From: JAJRTE01 sp964418585
Lineage (GTDB): Bacteria; Myxococcota_A; UBA796; JAJRTE01
Length of the DNA stretch: 64,000 bases
Assembly (NCBI GenBank): GCA_964418585.1
Contig: CAYQMG010000017.1
Coordinates: forward strand, 1-64,000
Direction of reading: 5' to 3'
The position numbers and the translations under genes were made by a program. The first letter of the stretch is position 1; every line of letters begins with the position of its first letter. Positions 34,780-44,153 of the stretch are shown here, piece by piece. The notes under the pieces are model-generated. The model had not been told where the DNA came from. It worked only from the letters and a program-made list of their open reading frames with translations, and ran no database searches.

Positions 34780-35529
34780 ATGATTCCCCTGTTGCTGGAG
34801 CTGCGTACGTGGGGCGTGCGAATCGCAGCGAGCCGCTGCGGTGGAGTGCTCCAGGAACAGGCAACCGGAACCATCGATGGGGGCGTTCTATTGGTCCGAC
34901 CTGGTGACGACAACGGCGGAGTGGAAGGGGGGAAAGGCGCGCGTGAGGATGGCCTCGTCGAGGGCGGGACACTTCGTGAGACCTTGTTCTTGACCGAGTA
35001 TGCCCCGACCACGCAACTCGAGGTCCTTCACACCCGGTGCGAGGACCTTTTGGATCCGGTGCTCGACCTCGGCTGTGGCCGGCGGGGCGGGCTGGTGCGA
35101 TGGTTGCGGGCGCACGCGAGGCAGGTAGTGGGTCTGGATCGGGAGGCGGCCCGGCTGCCGGGGCTGGTGGCGGCGGACTGGTTCCTGGTGGACCTGGGCC
35201 GTGGCCAGTGGGGTTCCATCCTGTCTCACATGGCGTTTTCCAGCTACTTCATGCACGCCCACCTGAACGACCCCGAGGAAGCCCGACGTTGTGCTGCACG
35301 CTACATGGCCATACTGGAAGCGCTCAGACCTGGAGGGTCGTTCCTGTATGCCCCGGGTCTCCCGTTTCTGGAGACGCTCCTGCCATCCGACCGGTACGAG
35401 GTGGCCCGTTTTCGGGTCGAGGCGCCGTTCGGTCTCGAGGCGGAGCGGAAGCTGGAGCAAGCATTCGGAGGTCCTGTACTTTACGCGGTCAAGGTGACGC
35501 GGCGTGTAGGAACGGACTCGAGAGCGTGA
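34780..35529 (+). CDS. SAM-dependent methyltransferase, class I
   Basis: The protein of about 249 residues has a Rossmann methyltransferase core: motif I VLDLGCGRRGGLVRWL, VVGLDREAARLPG for the adenosine-ribose site and ALRPGGSFLYAPG as motif III. The target is unknown; the sugar-modifying genes downstream make a glycan or small molecule plausible. The start is uncertain. The open frame reaches 34603, but that part overlaps the tRNA-Gln promoter and is unlikely to be coding. The ATG at 34780 is the first in-frame ATG clear of it and has no strong ribosome-binding site. Confidence 0.7.
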   Translation: MIPLLLELRTWGVRIAASRCGGVLQEQATGTIDGGVLLVRPGDDNGGVEGGKGAREDGLVEGGTLRETLFLTEYAPTTQLEVLHTRCEDLLDPVLDLGCGRRGGLVRWLRAHARQVVGLDREAARLPGLVAADWFLVDLGRGQWGSILSHMAFSSYFMHAHLNDPEEARRCAARYMAILEALRPGGSFLYAPGLPFLETLLPSDRYEVARFRVEAPFGLEAERKLEQAFGGPVLYAVKVTRRVGTDSRA

Positions 35530-35610
35530 CAGGTGGGTGCGGCGAGGGTATCTTGAAGCGCGTCCGGAATCGGCTGACGTCGGGCGTGTGGGAAAAGAAA
35601 GGAGGACGGG

Positions 35611-36057
35611 ATGAACAGGGTTGTCTGGTCGGGACTCATGGTCGCCATCCTGTTCCTGGTCGGCTCCGGGGAGTGCCCATCCGGGGACTGTCCGCCAGAA
35701 GACGGATTGCTGAAAGCCGGTTCCTGGGGCGGGGACCACTGGCGGTTCGAAGTGGGCTCCGACGGCACCGTGTTCGTGGAGACGGACTGCGCTCGCGGAA
35801 CATCCACATCACCGGTGCATGTGACCGGCGGCTCGGTGGACTTCACCGCCGAAATGGTGCGGACCGACGAGGCCGTCCAGTATCCCGACAGCGATCCGGT
35901 CCAATTCGTCGCATCTTTTGAAGGAACGGTCTGCCACGACACGCTCCACTTCACGGAAACTGTCGACGGTTCACTCGAGGATCCGGAAGCGCTGGTCACC
36001 ACGGACGGGTTGGTTGTGTACGGAGAACCAGCCACCCTGTGGACCTGCGACCAGTAG
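35611..36057 (+). CDS. Small exported protein, unknown
   Basis: The 148-residue protein has a hydrophobic signal (VVWSGLMVAILFLVGSGEC) and a mature all-beta region with six Cys residues (ECPSGDC, ETDCARG, VCHDTLH, WTCDQ). The Cys at about residue 22 could be a lipid site, though GSGEC is a poor lipobox. AAAGGAGG lies just ahead of the ATG. The family was not recognised. Confidence 0.65.
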   Translation: MNRVVWSGLMVAILFLVGSGECPSGDCPPEDGLLKAGSWGGDHWRFEVGSDGTVFVETDCARGTSTSPVHVTGGSVDFTAEMVRTDEAVQYPDSDPVQFVASFEGTVCHDTLHFTETVDGSLEDPEALVTTDGLVVYGEPATLWTCDQ

Positions 36058-36128
36058 TGCAGCGGGAGAAGCGGTGCCTGTATCCGCACGCCGATGCGGG
36101 TGGGAGAAGAGCTGGCAGGAGGAATCCG

Positions 36129-37004
36129 GTGGCGCTGCTGCCTTTCAAAACCACGGTCGTGATCCTGACGCGCAACGAGGGGCCGCGCCTGGCCCGTGCA
36201 GTCCGAGGCGTCCTCGCCCAGACGACAACCGACCCGTTCGAATTGCTGGTCGTGGACTCCTCTTCCACTGACGGATCGCTCACATGCCTGGAAGGCACAC
36301 CGGCCCGGAAGCTCATCATACCCGCCGACTCTTTCAGCCACGGGACCACGCGCAACATCGCCGTCCAGGCGGCTCGAGGCGCCTATGTGGCGTTCATCGT
36401 CGCCGACGCGGCCCCGGTAGGACGCCACTGGCTCCAACCCCTGGTGGATGCGCTGGACCAGTTCCCGGACGCCGCCGGCGCCTACGGCCGCCAACGGGCG
36501 TGGCCCAATGCGGACCCTGCGTTGCGACGCCGCACCGAGGCATGGACTCCCCCGGGACCCCGGCCGGTGGTCAAGCGCATGGACTCTCCAGACGCCTTCG
36601 AACGACTCCCCCCCCTGGAGCGTATCCGCCTCGCTGCATTCGACAACGTCAACAGCATCGTGCGACGCTCCGAGGTGCTCGAGCACCCGTTTCCAGCAGT
36701 GCCTTTCGGCGAGGACATCCTGTGGGGCCGCGACCGACTCCGGGCCGGCCGGGCACTCGTCTACGTGCCGGCCGCGGAAGTCTGGCATTCCCATCGCCGC
36801 TCGCCTCGTGACCACCTCCTGCGCGCGCGCGTGGAACATGCCCTGTTGGCGCGGGAATTCGGACTGTTGGCTGTGCCTTCCTTGACCCGGTTGGCGCTCC
36901 TGGCTGCAGGGGCCATCCGGTCCGCGCCTCGAGACGGCTGGACAGCAACCTCGAGGCAACTCGCGGAGCTGACGGGACAGTACCTGGCCGGTCGAACACG
37001 GTGA
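36129..37004 (+). CDS. Family 2 glycosyltransferase (rhamnosyltransferase-like)
   Basis: The 291-residue GT-A protein has TTVVILTRNEGPRL, VVDSSSTDGS (nucleotide-binding Asp), the FSHGTTRNIAV segment also seen in dTDP-rhamnosyltransferases, ADAAPVG where the DxD-like site lies, and VPFGEDILWGRD near the acceptor end. It transfers a sugar to an envelope glycan. The GTG at 36129 has AGGAGG seven bases upstream. It is followed by an NDP-sugar dehydratase and a second GT2 gene. Confidence 0.85.
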   Translation: MALLPFKTTVVILTRNEGPRLARAVRGVLAQTTTDPFELLVVDSSSTDGSLTCLEGTPARKLIIPADSFSHGTTRNIAVQAARGAYVAFIVADAAPVGRHWLQPLVDALDQFPDAAGAYGRQRAWPNADPALRRRTEAWTPPGPRPVVKRMDSPDAFERLPPLERIRLAAFDNVNSIVRRSEVLEHPFPAVPFGEDILWGRDRLRAGRALVYVPAAEVWHSHRRSPRDHLLRARVEHALLAREFGLLAVPSLTRLALLAAGAIRSAPRDGWTATSRQLAELTGQYLAGRTR

Positions 37005-37139
37005 AAGGCGCAGACGGGTTGCAAAGCCGGCCCCGGTCGCCTAGACTCGATCGGACCAGGACGCAAGCGCCGCTCCTGCTGACTGGAAAGGACGCTACCG
37101 ACCCGGTGGGGTCGCGCGGGAGCCAAACGTGGAGCAGAC

Positions 37140-38168
37140 ATGCCCAGACGTTGCCTGTTGACCGGAATCGGTGGATTCATCGGCAGCCATTTTCTCGAGC
37201 ACGTGCTGCTGAATACGGACTGGGAGGTCGTCGGAATCGCCAGTTGGCGTCACCGGGGATTGCCGGAGCGTATCCTGGACAGCGAACACTACCAACGCCA
37301 CCGGGACCGCGTCACCCTCTACACGCACGACCTGGCAACCCCGATCTCTCCCATCCTGGAGCGACGTATCGGCCGGCCGGACATCATCGTGAATTTTGCG
37401 TCGGAATCCCACGTGGACCGGTCCATAGAGGACCCGGTTCCGTTCGTTCAGAACAACGTGAACCTGGTGCTCTGGCTCCTCGAGTTCTCCCGGGCGGTCA
37501 AGCCTGATGTGTTTGTGCAGGTGGGGACCGATGAGTCGTACGGGCCGGCAGAACCGGGGAAAGATCACAAGGAATGGGACACGGTTCTGCCCTCCAACCC
37601 CTATTCGGCGTCCAAGGCGGCGCAAGAGGCCATCGCCATCTCTTACTGGCGCACCTACGGGGTGCCGGTCCTGCTGACCAACACGATGAACAACATCGGA
37701 GAACGCCAGGACCCGGAAAAATTCCTGCCCAAGGTGATCAAACACGTGCTGGACGGCCGGGTGATGCCGATTCATGCCATTGGTGACCGTATCGGTTCCC
37801 GTTACTACCTCCACGCACGCAATCACGCGGATGGACTGCTGTTCATCCTGGACCGCGTTCGCCCGGTCCTGTTTCCCGATGCCACCCGTCCGGCACGATT
37901 CAACATTGTGGGGGAACGCGAGGTGGACAACCTGGAGATGGCTCGACTGATTGCGCGCTGCGTGGGCAAGCCGCTGAGATACGAACTGGTGAACCCCTAC
38001 GCCGAGCGGCCGGGGCATGACCTTCGATACGGCCTGGACGGGAGCAAGCTGGCGGGGCTGGGGTGGCGACCTCCCATAGCGCTGGAGGCGTCCCTGGAGA
38101 AGACCGTCCAGTGGTATCTCCGGCACCCGGAATGGCTCGAGTTTTCGTATCACCGGAGGTGCTCATGA
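37140..38168 (+). CDS. NDP-sugar dehydratase/epimerase (RfbB-like SDR)
   Basis: The 342-residue extended SDR has the NAD motif GIGGFIGSH, FASESHVDRSIEDP, the TDE catalytic segment (GTDESYGP) and YSASK (Tyr and Lys). The TDE plus YxxxK combination is that of dTDP-glucose 4,6-dehydratase, so a 4-keto-6-deoxy sugar product is likely, but the nucleotide is not certain. Its stop overlaps the next GT2 start (ATGA), so they are translated together. Confidence 0.85.
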   Translation: MPRRCLLTGIGGFIGSHFLEHVLLNTDWEVVGIASWRHRGLPERILDSEHYQRHRDRVTLYTHDLATPISPILERRIGRPDIIVNFASESHVDRSIEDPVPFVQNNVNLVLWLLEFSRAVKPDVFVQVGTDESYGPAEPGKDHKEWDTVLPSNPYSASKAAQEAIAISYWRTYGVPVLLTNTMNNIGERQDPEKFLPKVIKHVLDGRVMPIHAIGDRIGSRYYLHARNHADGLLFILDRVRPVLFPDATRPARFNIVGEREVDNLEMARLIARCVGKPLRYELVNPYAERPGHDLRYGLDGSKLAGLGWRPPIALEASLEKTVQWYLRHPEWLEFSYHRRCS

Positions 38169-38947
38169 ACGGGGTCTGGATCGTGATGCCCGCGCTGAAC
38201 TCCGCCGCAACCCTGGCGGCCACGGTGGCCGACATTCCGGCCCGGTTCCGGCACCAGGTGCTGCTGGTCGACGACGGGTCTCGAGACCGCACCGTGGCGG
38301 AGGCCCGGACACTGGGCCTGGAGGTGGTGTCCCATCCACGCAATCGGGGGTACGGAGCGGCCCAGAAGACCGGATTTCAAGAAGTCCTGGCTCGAGGCGC
38401 TGACCTGGTCGTCCTCTTGCACTCCGACTTCCAGTATGACGCAGCCGCCCTCCCCGCCCTGGTGGCCCCCATTCTCGAAGGCCGGGCCGACGCAGTCCTG
38501 GGCTCGAGACTTCTGGCCGGCGACCCACGCGCCCACGGCATGCCCTGGTGGCGGTATCGCGGCAATCGCCTGCTCACCGGTTGCGAAAACCGCACCCTGG
38601 GTCTCAACCTTTCCGACTACCATACGGGGTTACGCGCCTACGCACGGAACTACCTCACCACCATCCGGTTCCTCAGAAATTCCGACGGGTTCCTCTTCGA
38701 CCAGCAAATCCTCGTCCAGGGTGCTTCCGCCGGAATGCGAATCCTCGAGGTGCCGGCTCGATGCCGGTACACCCATGTCACCTCATCCATCTCCTTCCCC
38801 GGCGCAGTCCGCTACGGACTTGGAACGCTCGGCCTCCTGGCCGAATACCGACGCTTCATCCGCCAGGGGCGGCCTCCCCACGCACGCCTGGCCCCCACTC
38901 ACGAGCGACAGAGGCCGGACGAATCCACCCGGGCCGGAACGGCCTGA
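38165..38947 (+). CDS. Family 2 glycosyltransferase (dolichyl/undecaprenyl-phosphate type)
   Basis: The 260-residue protein has VMPALNSAATLAATV, LLVDDGSRDRT, NRGYGAAQKTGF, a DxD-like HSDFQYD and LGSRL. It resembles the polyprenyl-phosphate mannose/glucose transferase group, which builds lipid-linked donor sugars. The ATG at 38165 overlaps the preceding TGA and has GGAGG upstream. No membrane helices are present, so it works at the cytoplasmic face. Confidence 0.88.
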   Translation: MNGVWIVMPALNSAATLAATVADIPARFRHQVLLVDDGSRDRTVAEARTLGLEVVSHPRNRGYGAAQKTGFQEVLARGADLVVLLHSDFQYDAAALPALVAPILEGRADAVLGSRLLAGDPRAHGMPWWRYRGNRLLTGCENRTLGLNLSDYHTGLRAYARNYLTTIRFLRNSDGFLFDQQILVQGASAGMRILEVPARCRYTHVTSSISFPGAVRYGLGTLGLLAEYRRFIRQGRPPHARLAPTHERQRPDESTRAGTA

Positions 38948-39224
38948 CCGGTTCCTTCACCGAAAAACAATACTCAATACTCAATTGCGAAAGCCATTGG
39001 ACCGAAAAGTATGGGTGCGAGTCGTGGTGCCACACCGCGCCGCATACCCCCGGAGCAGGCCGAACCGTGATTTTGGTCGGGTCAAGGCCGGGCGACTTGG
39101 CTACCGGGGGGGGAGCAAGGGGTCTGTCGTCTTCCCGGCCCACGGTCCCGACAGTGCCAGAGCTCGAGACTTCGGGGCAAGGAATGGAAGGAAACTGCCA
39201 ACTTGAACAGTGGGAGGTCTCGTG

Positions 39225-39998
39225 GTGAAACTCAGTCACCTTTTCGTCGTGGGAACCCTTGGGATCTTGTTGACCGCACAGCAATCCTGCCCTCAAGACG
39301 CCGACGGAGACGGCTATTCCGTGCCCGAGGATTGTGACGACAACAACGCAACCGTCTACCCCGGAGCCATCGAGTTCTGTGACGGCCTGGACAACGATTG
39401 TGACGGCCAGGTGGACGGTCCGGATTCGGTGGGGGCGGAAACCTGGTTCCTCGATGCGGACGGCGATGGCTATGGCAACGCCTCCCAGACTACCGTGGCC
39501 TGCTCCATGCCGTCGGGCTACTCGAGCGTCGGAACCGACTGTGACGACACGAACCCCGAGGTCTATCCAGGGTCTTCTGTGCCGGTATTCCTGTTCAATA
39601 TCCGGGTATGTGTCGATGGGCTGGACTATTTGCACCTGCAAGGGGATGAAATCTGGTGGTACCACGCCAAGGCCCAGGCGCCGGGCCAACACCCGAGCTG
39701 CGACGAGTCGGCCACGGTGATCAACGGGGATTCCTGGTTCCCGACCTGGGACTCCAACGAACCTCCGCAGGTAAGCGACCACTACCGACTGGCCGTCCCC
39801 TTGCCTGCTGTCCCGACCTTCGTGGATGTCGAGGTCCTGTCCGCCACGTCAATTTTCGTGAGCCAACAGCCTTCCGAGGCGTCAGATTTCGAAGCCATCA
39901 TCACCTTTGACGACTACGACCCCCCCGGCCCCCACGACTTCGAGGCAAACGTCCGCTACTTCTGTGCCTCGCGCGAAGGAGGCATTCAATCGCCCTGA
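39225..39998 (+). CDS. MopE-type Asp/Cys-repeat exported protein
   Basis: The 257-residue protein has an N-terminal signal (LFVVGTLGILLTAQQSC) and two copies of the putative metal-binding motif (DADGDGYSVPEDCDDNNATV, then YPGAIEFCDGLDNDCDGQVD, and again DADGDGYGNAS). The motif is frequent in Myxococcota surface proteins and related to the copper-linked MopE. The remainder is a C-terminal beta domain of unknown role. Three in-frame GTG codons precede it; 39225 gives the best spacing from GGGAGG. Confidence 0.8.
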   Translation: MKLSHLFVVGTLGILLTAQQSCPQDADGDGYSVPEDCDDNNATVYPGAIEFCDGLDNDCDGQVDGPDSVGAETWFLDADGDGYGNASQTTVACSMPSGYSSVGTDCDDTNPEVYPGSSVPVFLFNIRVCVDGLDYLHLQGDEIWWYHAKAQAPGQHPSCDESATVINGDSWFPTWDSNEPPQVSDHYRLAVPLPAVPTFVDVEVLSATSIFVSQQPSEASDFEAIITFDDYDPPGPHDFEANVRYFCASREGGIQSP

Positions 39999-40299
39999 TC
40001 CGCCCCCTGTCCGCTTCTGCCGCCCACGCCACCGCGCGTTCTCGAGGATTCTGTCGGACCGGCCCCTCCCAATCTCGTAAGATCGCTTGCCCTCGAGCGA
40101 ACAATCGGTCGCCGCCCCCCGCTTCGGGCCGTCCTCCCCCCCCGGCGGGCGACAGGGTTGAATGTTCGGAATCACTTTCCTCTTGAGGCGCCACGCGGTA
40201 TGTTGTTCTTTTGGACCTCTGGCGCCCTTTCCCGGCCGCACATGGATCGGGACGGGCAGGTGCGTGGAGCGAACGAAAGGCGCGCGACGGGACGACACG
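39999..40299. other. 301-bp upstream region of the 1016-residue protein gene
   Basis: There is a C-rich tract and a TATGTT -10-like element at 40199-40204 with a poor -35. The frame stays open in the last 140 bp but its codons look unlike the downstream gene. No gene or terminator was recognised. Confidence 0.4.
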
Positions 40300-43200
40300 A
40301 TGGCAACCGCCCCCTCGAGATTTCTTTTCGACCCCCAGGACTACGAACTACGAAGCATCGTCAACGAGTTTCTGGATCGAAACAAGCCTCGAAAGTATCT
40401 GAAGAAACTTCTGGATCCCTATCTGCACCCACACGGGATCAAGGAGATGGCGGCGCCCACGGAACTGCGTATCGCCTATGCGGTCATTCACCTGCTTGGT
40501 TCCCTCGAGGTAGGCAAGGCCCAGGACAGAATCACCGCGCTTCGCTCCTTGTACGAAGAGGTGTTGCACAGTGCCACCTCGTCGCTCCGCAAGAACACGG
40601 CTCGAGTGCTCCTGCAGATCATGAAAAACCTGGTGCGGTCTCAGGGGGACCCGCAACGCCAGCTCGAGTTGGCGCACGATTTCCGGCAAGCCGCGACCGG
40701 CAAGCCGCGGGTCATTCGGGAGCAACTCCGTCGCTACGACCTGCTGGAGATGCCCGAAGCCTGGAATCACATCGCGTTCGACGACCACGTACATGATGCG
40801 AGCACCAAGGGGCGGAAGACACCGACCCACCTGGTGATGGATGCCTGGATCAAGGGGCAACGGTCGCTCACGGTGATCTACTACAACTTCGTGCGTCCCG
40901 AGGTCGCAGTGGAGCTGCTCGAGGCGGCCAAGATCGTGGGGATTCGGGTGACCATCGGGGTGGAGTACTCGGCCCGATTCCGGGATCGGTACGCCAAGCT
41001 GATCTGGGCGCCCACCAGCCTCGCCGACGCGCAGGACTTTCTCGCCTTCCTCAAGCAGGACCAGGTCCGGGCCTTCATGGAGCAGGGGCGGGCGGTTTCG
41101 GAGTATCAGCAGCAATCGGTGCTGCGCACGCTGAGGCACTTCAATGCGCGCCACCTGCCCGAGGTGTGCGAGCACTACGGGATCGAGCTGGAACCGTTGT
41201 CCGAAACCGAGTTCATGAATTTCGTGGGGATCGGCCAGGCCTCGATCTACCACCTGGCCAAGTTCGTCTTCTCACACCTGATGGATGCCATGCACCGCCG
41301 GGTGGAGGTGCTCGCCGCGGAGTACCGGCAGGCGACGGAGGAGCGCCGGCAGGAAATCCGGACCATGGTCGACGAGATGAACGGTATCACGTCGGCGTAC
41401 ATCACCGAGCGGTACCTGCACCCGTCTCCGGAGGACCGGGCCCACGACCCCGAGATTCCCTCCGAGGACGAGGACGTGCCTGCCTTGCTGCGGTTGACGC
41501 CACGGGAACTCATTGACCGACTGAACAGCTTGCCCACCGGGTGCTACATCGGGCTCAACCCGAGCAATCTGACCCCGGTGGACGTGATGGAACTCCTCTA
41601 CGATTGCCAGGGCTGGATCACCCATGTGGAGATCTTCAACCTGAAGGACTACGCTGCCGGCAAGACCCAGTACACGTCTGAATTGCTCGAGATGCAACGG
41701 GCGATCAACGAAGGCAACGTGGTCAAGATCAAGCGGATCGTGCGTCGGATGATCGAGCAACTCGAGTCCTCGGACATCCCGGATCGCGAGGACCGCATTG
41801 CCAAGCTGACCAGAATCCTGCGCAACCTGCCCACGTTGAAGGCCTATTACAAGGGCACCCGACTCATGGTGTCCATGGGCAGCGACTCGACAGGTCGCTC
41901 GAGGCATCTGCCCGGCATGGGGCTGGCGGTCAAGGACACCCTCCCGCCCGGCGCGCAACGCGAGATCGAGCGTCGTTCTTGCCCCTCGAGGCAGATTCTC
42001 CCCGTACACATCACCACCTACTACCAGGTCACCTACCGACCGCACGAAAGTTCGAGTCGACTCCTGAATCGGTTCGCACGACGACTCGAGCGCTATCCAT
42101 TGCTGCGCCGCCTGAGCCATCGACGGCACGACCGGTGGTTGATCGACCACCACCAGGCCTGTCCGGTGGAGGAAGGCAACGTGGTGACCCTGGCCGAGGG
42201 GCAGGAGGAGATCCACAATGGGCTCTATCTCGAGCCTCCTCCCTCCGAGGCTCGGGCATCCAGTCTGTCTTGGCGGTATCTCAACTCGAGGCTGAAGAAT
42301 CTGCTCAAGGTCGTGATCGGGTTCATCCCGGCGTTCCTCACCTTTGCCCTCACCAAGGATTGGTGGTTCCTCGCTTACTTCGGGGCGGTGATCTGGTTCG
42401 CCATCACCGGGCTCCGAAACATCCTGCAATCTGTGCTCGGCGGAGGCGGTATCCTGCGGTCCCCCATGTTGAAGTGGAACGACTACGTAAGCTGGGACCG
42501 CCTGACCGATTCACTCCTGTTCACCGGTTTCTCCGTGCCGCTGCTTGACTTCCTCGTGAAGCGAATCATCCTGGATCAGGGGCTCGGAATCACCACCACC
42601 ACCAATCCGAATGCCCTCTACGCCATCATGGCCATCGCCAACGGCATATACCTCTCGTCGCACAATGCACTGCGCGGGCTGCCAAAAGGAGCGATCTACG
42701 GGAACTTCTTCCGGAGTATCCTGTCCATCCCACTGGCCATCGCCTTCAACTCGGCCATCGGAGGACTCCTCGGCATGGCAGGCGTGGCAGCCGTCAACGA
42801 CGTGCTCCAGAAATGGGCTGCGGTCATCTCCAAGGCCGCGTCCGATTGCGTGGCCGGCGTGATCGAGGGCACTGCGGACCGGTTCCAGAACATTCGCATG
42901 CGCCAGGTGGATTTCGAGAACAAGCTCGACCAACTTTTCGACGCCTACTCACGCCTCGAGATCCTCTTCCCGGAAACAGACATTCTGGACCTGATCGCCT
43001 CGCCCAAAAAGCTCATTCGCACCATCAGCAACGAGGCGAGGGACCTGGAAAAGACGATCATCACCAACGCGCTCGACATGATGTACTTCTGGATGTACCA
43101 GCCCCATGCTCGCACCGTGCTCAGGGACATCATTCGTCGAATGAGCCGGGAAGAACGTCAACTTCTGCTCGGCTCCCAGATGATCCTCAAGCGCCAGAAG

Positions 43201-43350
43201 GAAATCAGCCAGATGTTCATCGACGGGCTGGTCGGGAAGCGATTTTCCAGGCCGCTCGCGATGTACCTGGACCGTTCGCCGGCCTACCTGGATGGGCTTG
43301 CCCGGATGGTGAAGGACGCCCAGGAAGGTTCGGGGGGTCGCTCGAGATAG
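40300..43350 (+). CDS. Large membrane protein with PHP-like N-terminal domain, unknown
   Basis: The 1016-residue protein is not assigned to a named family. Residues about 130-330 recall a PHP/TIM-barrel phosphoesterase: a DDHVHD motif near 160, then LTVIYYNFVRP and GIRVTIGVEYS near 215. Residues 330-640 are mainly helical. Residues 670-870 contain about six hydrophobic helices (for example VVIGFIPAFLTFAL, YAIMAIANGIYL). The C-terminal 150 residues are a charged helical cytoplasmic tail. The ATG at 40300 is preferred over the upstream ATG because the extra 46 residues are Arg/Cys-rich and atypical. It is flanked by a MopE-like gene and hlyIII. Confidence 0.75.
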   Translation: MATAPSRFLFDPQDYELRSIVNEFLDRNKPRKYLKKLLDPYLHPHGIKEMAAPTELRIAYAVIHLLGSLEVGKAQDRITALRSLYEEVLHSATSSLRKNTARVLLQIMKNLVRSQGDPQRQLELAHDFRQAATGKPRVIREQLRRYDLLEMPEAWNHIAFDDHVHDASTKGRKTPTHLVMDAWIKGQRSLTVIYYNFVRPEVAVELLEAAKIVGIRVTIGVEYSARFRDRYAKLIWAPTSLADAQDFLAFLKQDQVRAFMEQGRAVSEYQQQSVLRTLRHFNARHLPEVCEHYGIELEPLSETEFMNFVGIGQASIYHLAKFVFSHLMDAMHRRVEVLAAEYRQATEERRQEIRTMVDEMNGITSAYITERYLHPSPEDRAHDPEIPSEDEDVPALLRLTPRELIDRLNSLPTGCYIGLNPSNLTPVDVMELLYDCQGWITHVEIFNLKDYAAGKTQYTSELLEMQRAINEGNVVKIKRIVRRMIEQLESSDIPDREDRIAKLTRILRNLPTLKAYYKGTRLMVSMGSDSTGRSRHLPGMGLAVKDTLPPGAQREIERRSCPSRQILPVHITTYYQVTYRPHESSSRLLNRFARRLERYPLLRRLSHRRHDRWLIDHHQACPVEEGNVVTLAEGQEEIHNGLYLEPPPSEARASSLSWRYLNSRLKNLLKVVIGFIPAFLTFALTKDWWFLAYFGAVIWFAITGLRNILQSVLGGGGILRSPMLKWNDYVSWDRLTDSLLFTGFSVPLLDFLVKRIILDQGLGITTTTNPNALYAIMAIANGIYLSSHNALRGLPKGAIYGNFFRSILSIPLAIAFNSAIGGLLGMAGVAAVNDVLQKWAAVISKAASDCVAGVIEGTADRFQNIRMRQVDFENKLDQLFDAYSRLEILFPETDILDLIASPKKLIRTISNEARDLEKTIITNALDMMYFWMYQPHARTVLRDIIRRMSREERQLLLGSQMILKRQKEISQMFIDGLVGKRFSRPLAMYLDRSPAYLDGLARMVKDAQEGSGGRSR

Positions 43351-43435
43351 GGGTCCTGCCGGCGTCGAGTGGTTCGGAGTCGCGCGGCTCACCCTGTTTC
43401 AGGCTTCACGGGGCGACCCGACCAAGAGGTTGACA

Positions 43436-44098
43436 GTGGAAAGAACGACTCGATTCACGATTGGAGAGGAGTTGGCCAACGCCATTTCTCACGGTGTCGG
43501 CGCCCTGTTGGGCCTTCTGGGCCTCATCTGGCTCGTCAAGGAAGGGGCTCGAGCCGGGTCCACGTGGCACGTGGCCAGTTTTGCCGTTTTCGGAGCCAGC
43601 CTGACCTTGCTCTACCTTTCTTCGGCGCTCAACCACGGCCTCCCGGGGGGCAAGGCCAAGGAGTTTTTTCACAACTTCGACCAGGTGGCCATCTACCTGC
43701 TCATCGCGGGCACCTACACCCCCTTTGCGCTCATCGCACTGAACGGTCCTGTGGGCTGGGCCCTTTTTGCCACCGAGTGGGGGTTGGCCCTGGTGGGCAT
43801 CGGGAGGAAACTCCTGCGCCCCAACCGATTCGAGTCAGGCGTCGGCCTGTTCACCATCGGCTCCTTCGTGTTGATGGGCTGGCTGGGTGTGTTCATCGTG
43901 AAGCCCTTGATCGAACGCGCAGGCATGGGCGTCATCGGGTGGCTGGCCGGCGGCGGCTTCTTCTACACCGGCGGCATCGTGTTCTTCAAGATGGAGCGCC
44001 TGAAATACCACCACCTCATCTGGCACCTGTTCGTCCTGGGCGGCAGCGCGTGCCACTTCGTGGCGATCTACCGCTACTTGCTCCCAATCGAAGTCTGA
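43436..44098 (+). CDS. Hemolysin III/TrhA family membrane protein
   Basis: The 220-residue protein has seven predicted membrane helices and the PAQR metal site: SSALNHG in helix two and HHLIWHLFVLGGSACHF near the end. Bacterial members affect membrane lipid fluidity (TrhA) rather than acting as toxins. The GTG at 43436 is six bases after AGAGG; a TTG at 43430 overlaps. It ends 55 bp before the convergent radical SAM gene. Confidence 0.92.
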   Translation: MERTTRFTIGEELANAISHGVGALLGLLGLIWLVKEGARAGSTWHVASFAVFGASLTLLYLSSALNHGLPGGKAKEFFHNFDQVAIYLLIAGTYTPFALIALNGPVGWALFATEWGLALVGIGRKLLRPNRFESGVGLFTIGSFVLMGWLGVFIVKPLIERAGMGVIGWLAGGGFFYTGGIVFFKMERLKYHHLIWHLFVLGGSACHFVAIYRYLLPIEV

Positions 44099-44153
44099 CT
44101 CCGCGCACGCTCCCACGGTCCACCCGCCCGCCAGGCAGCATTTGCGCCCGGGC

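Noticed and set aside
40162..40299. ATG at 40162 as start of the 1016-residue protein
   Set aside because: The added residues are Arg/Cys/Trp-rich and unlike the protein; ATG at 40300 starts a regular sequence.
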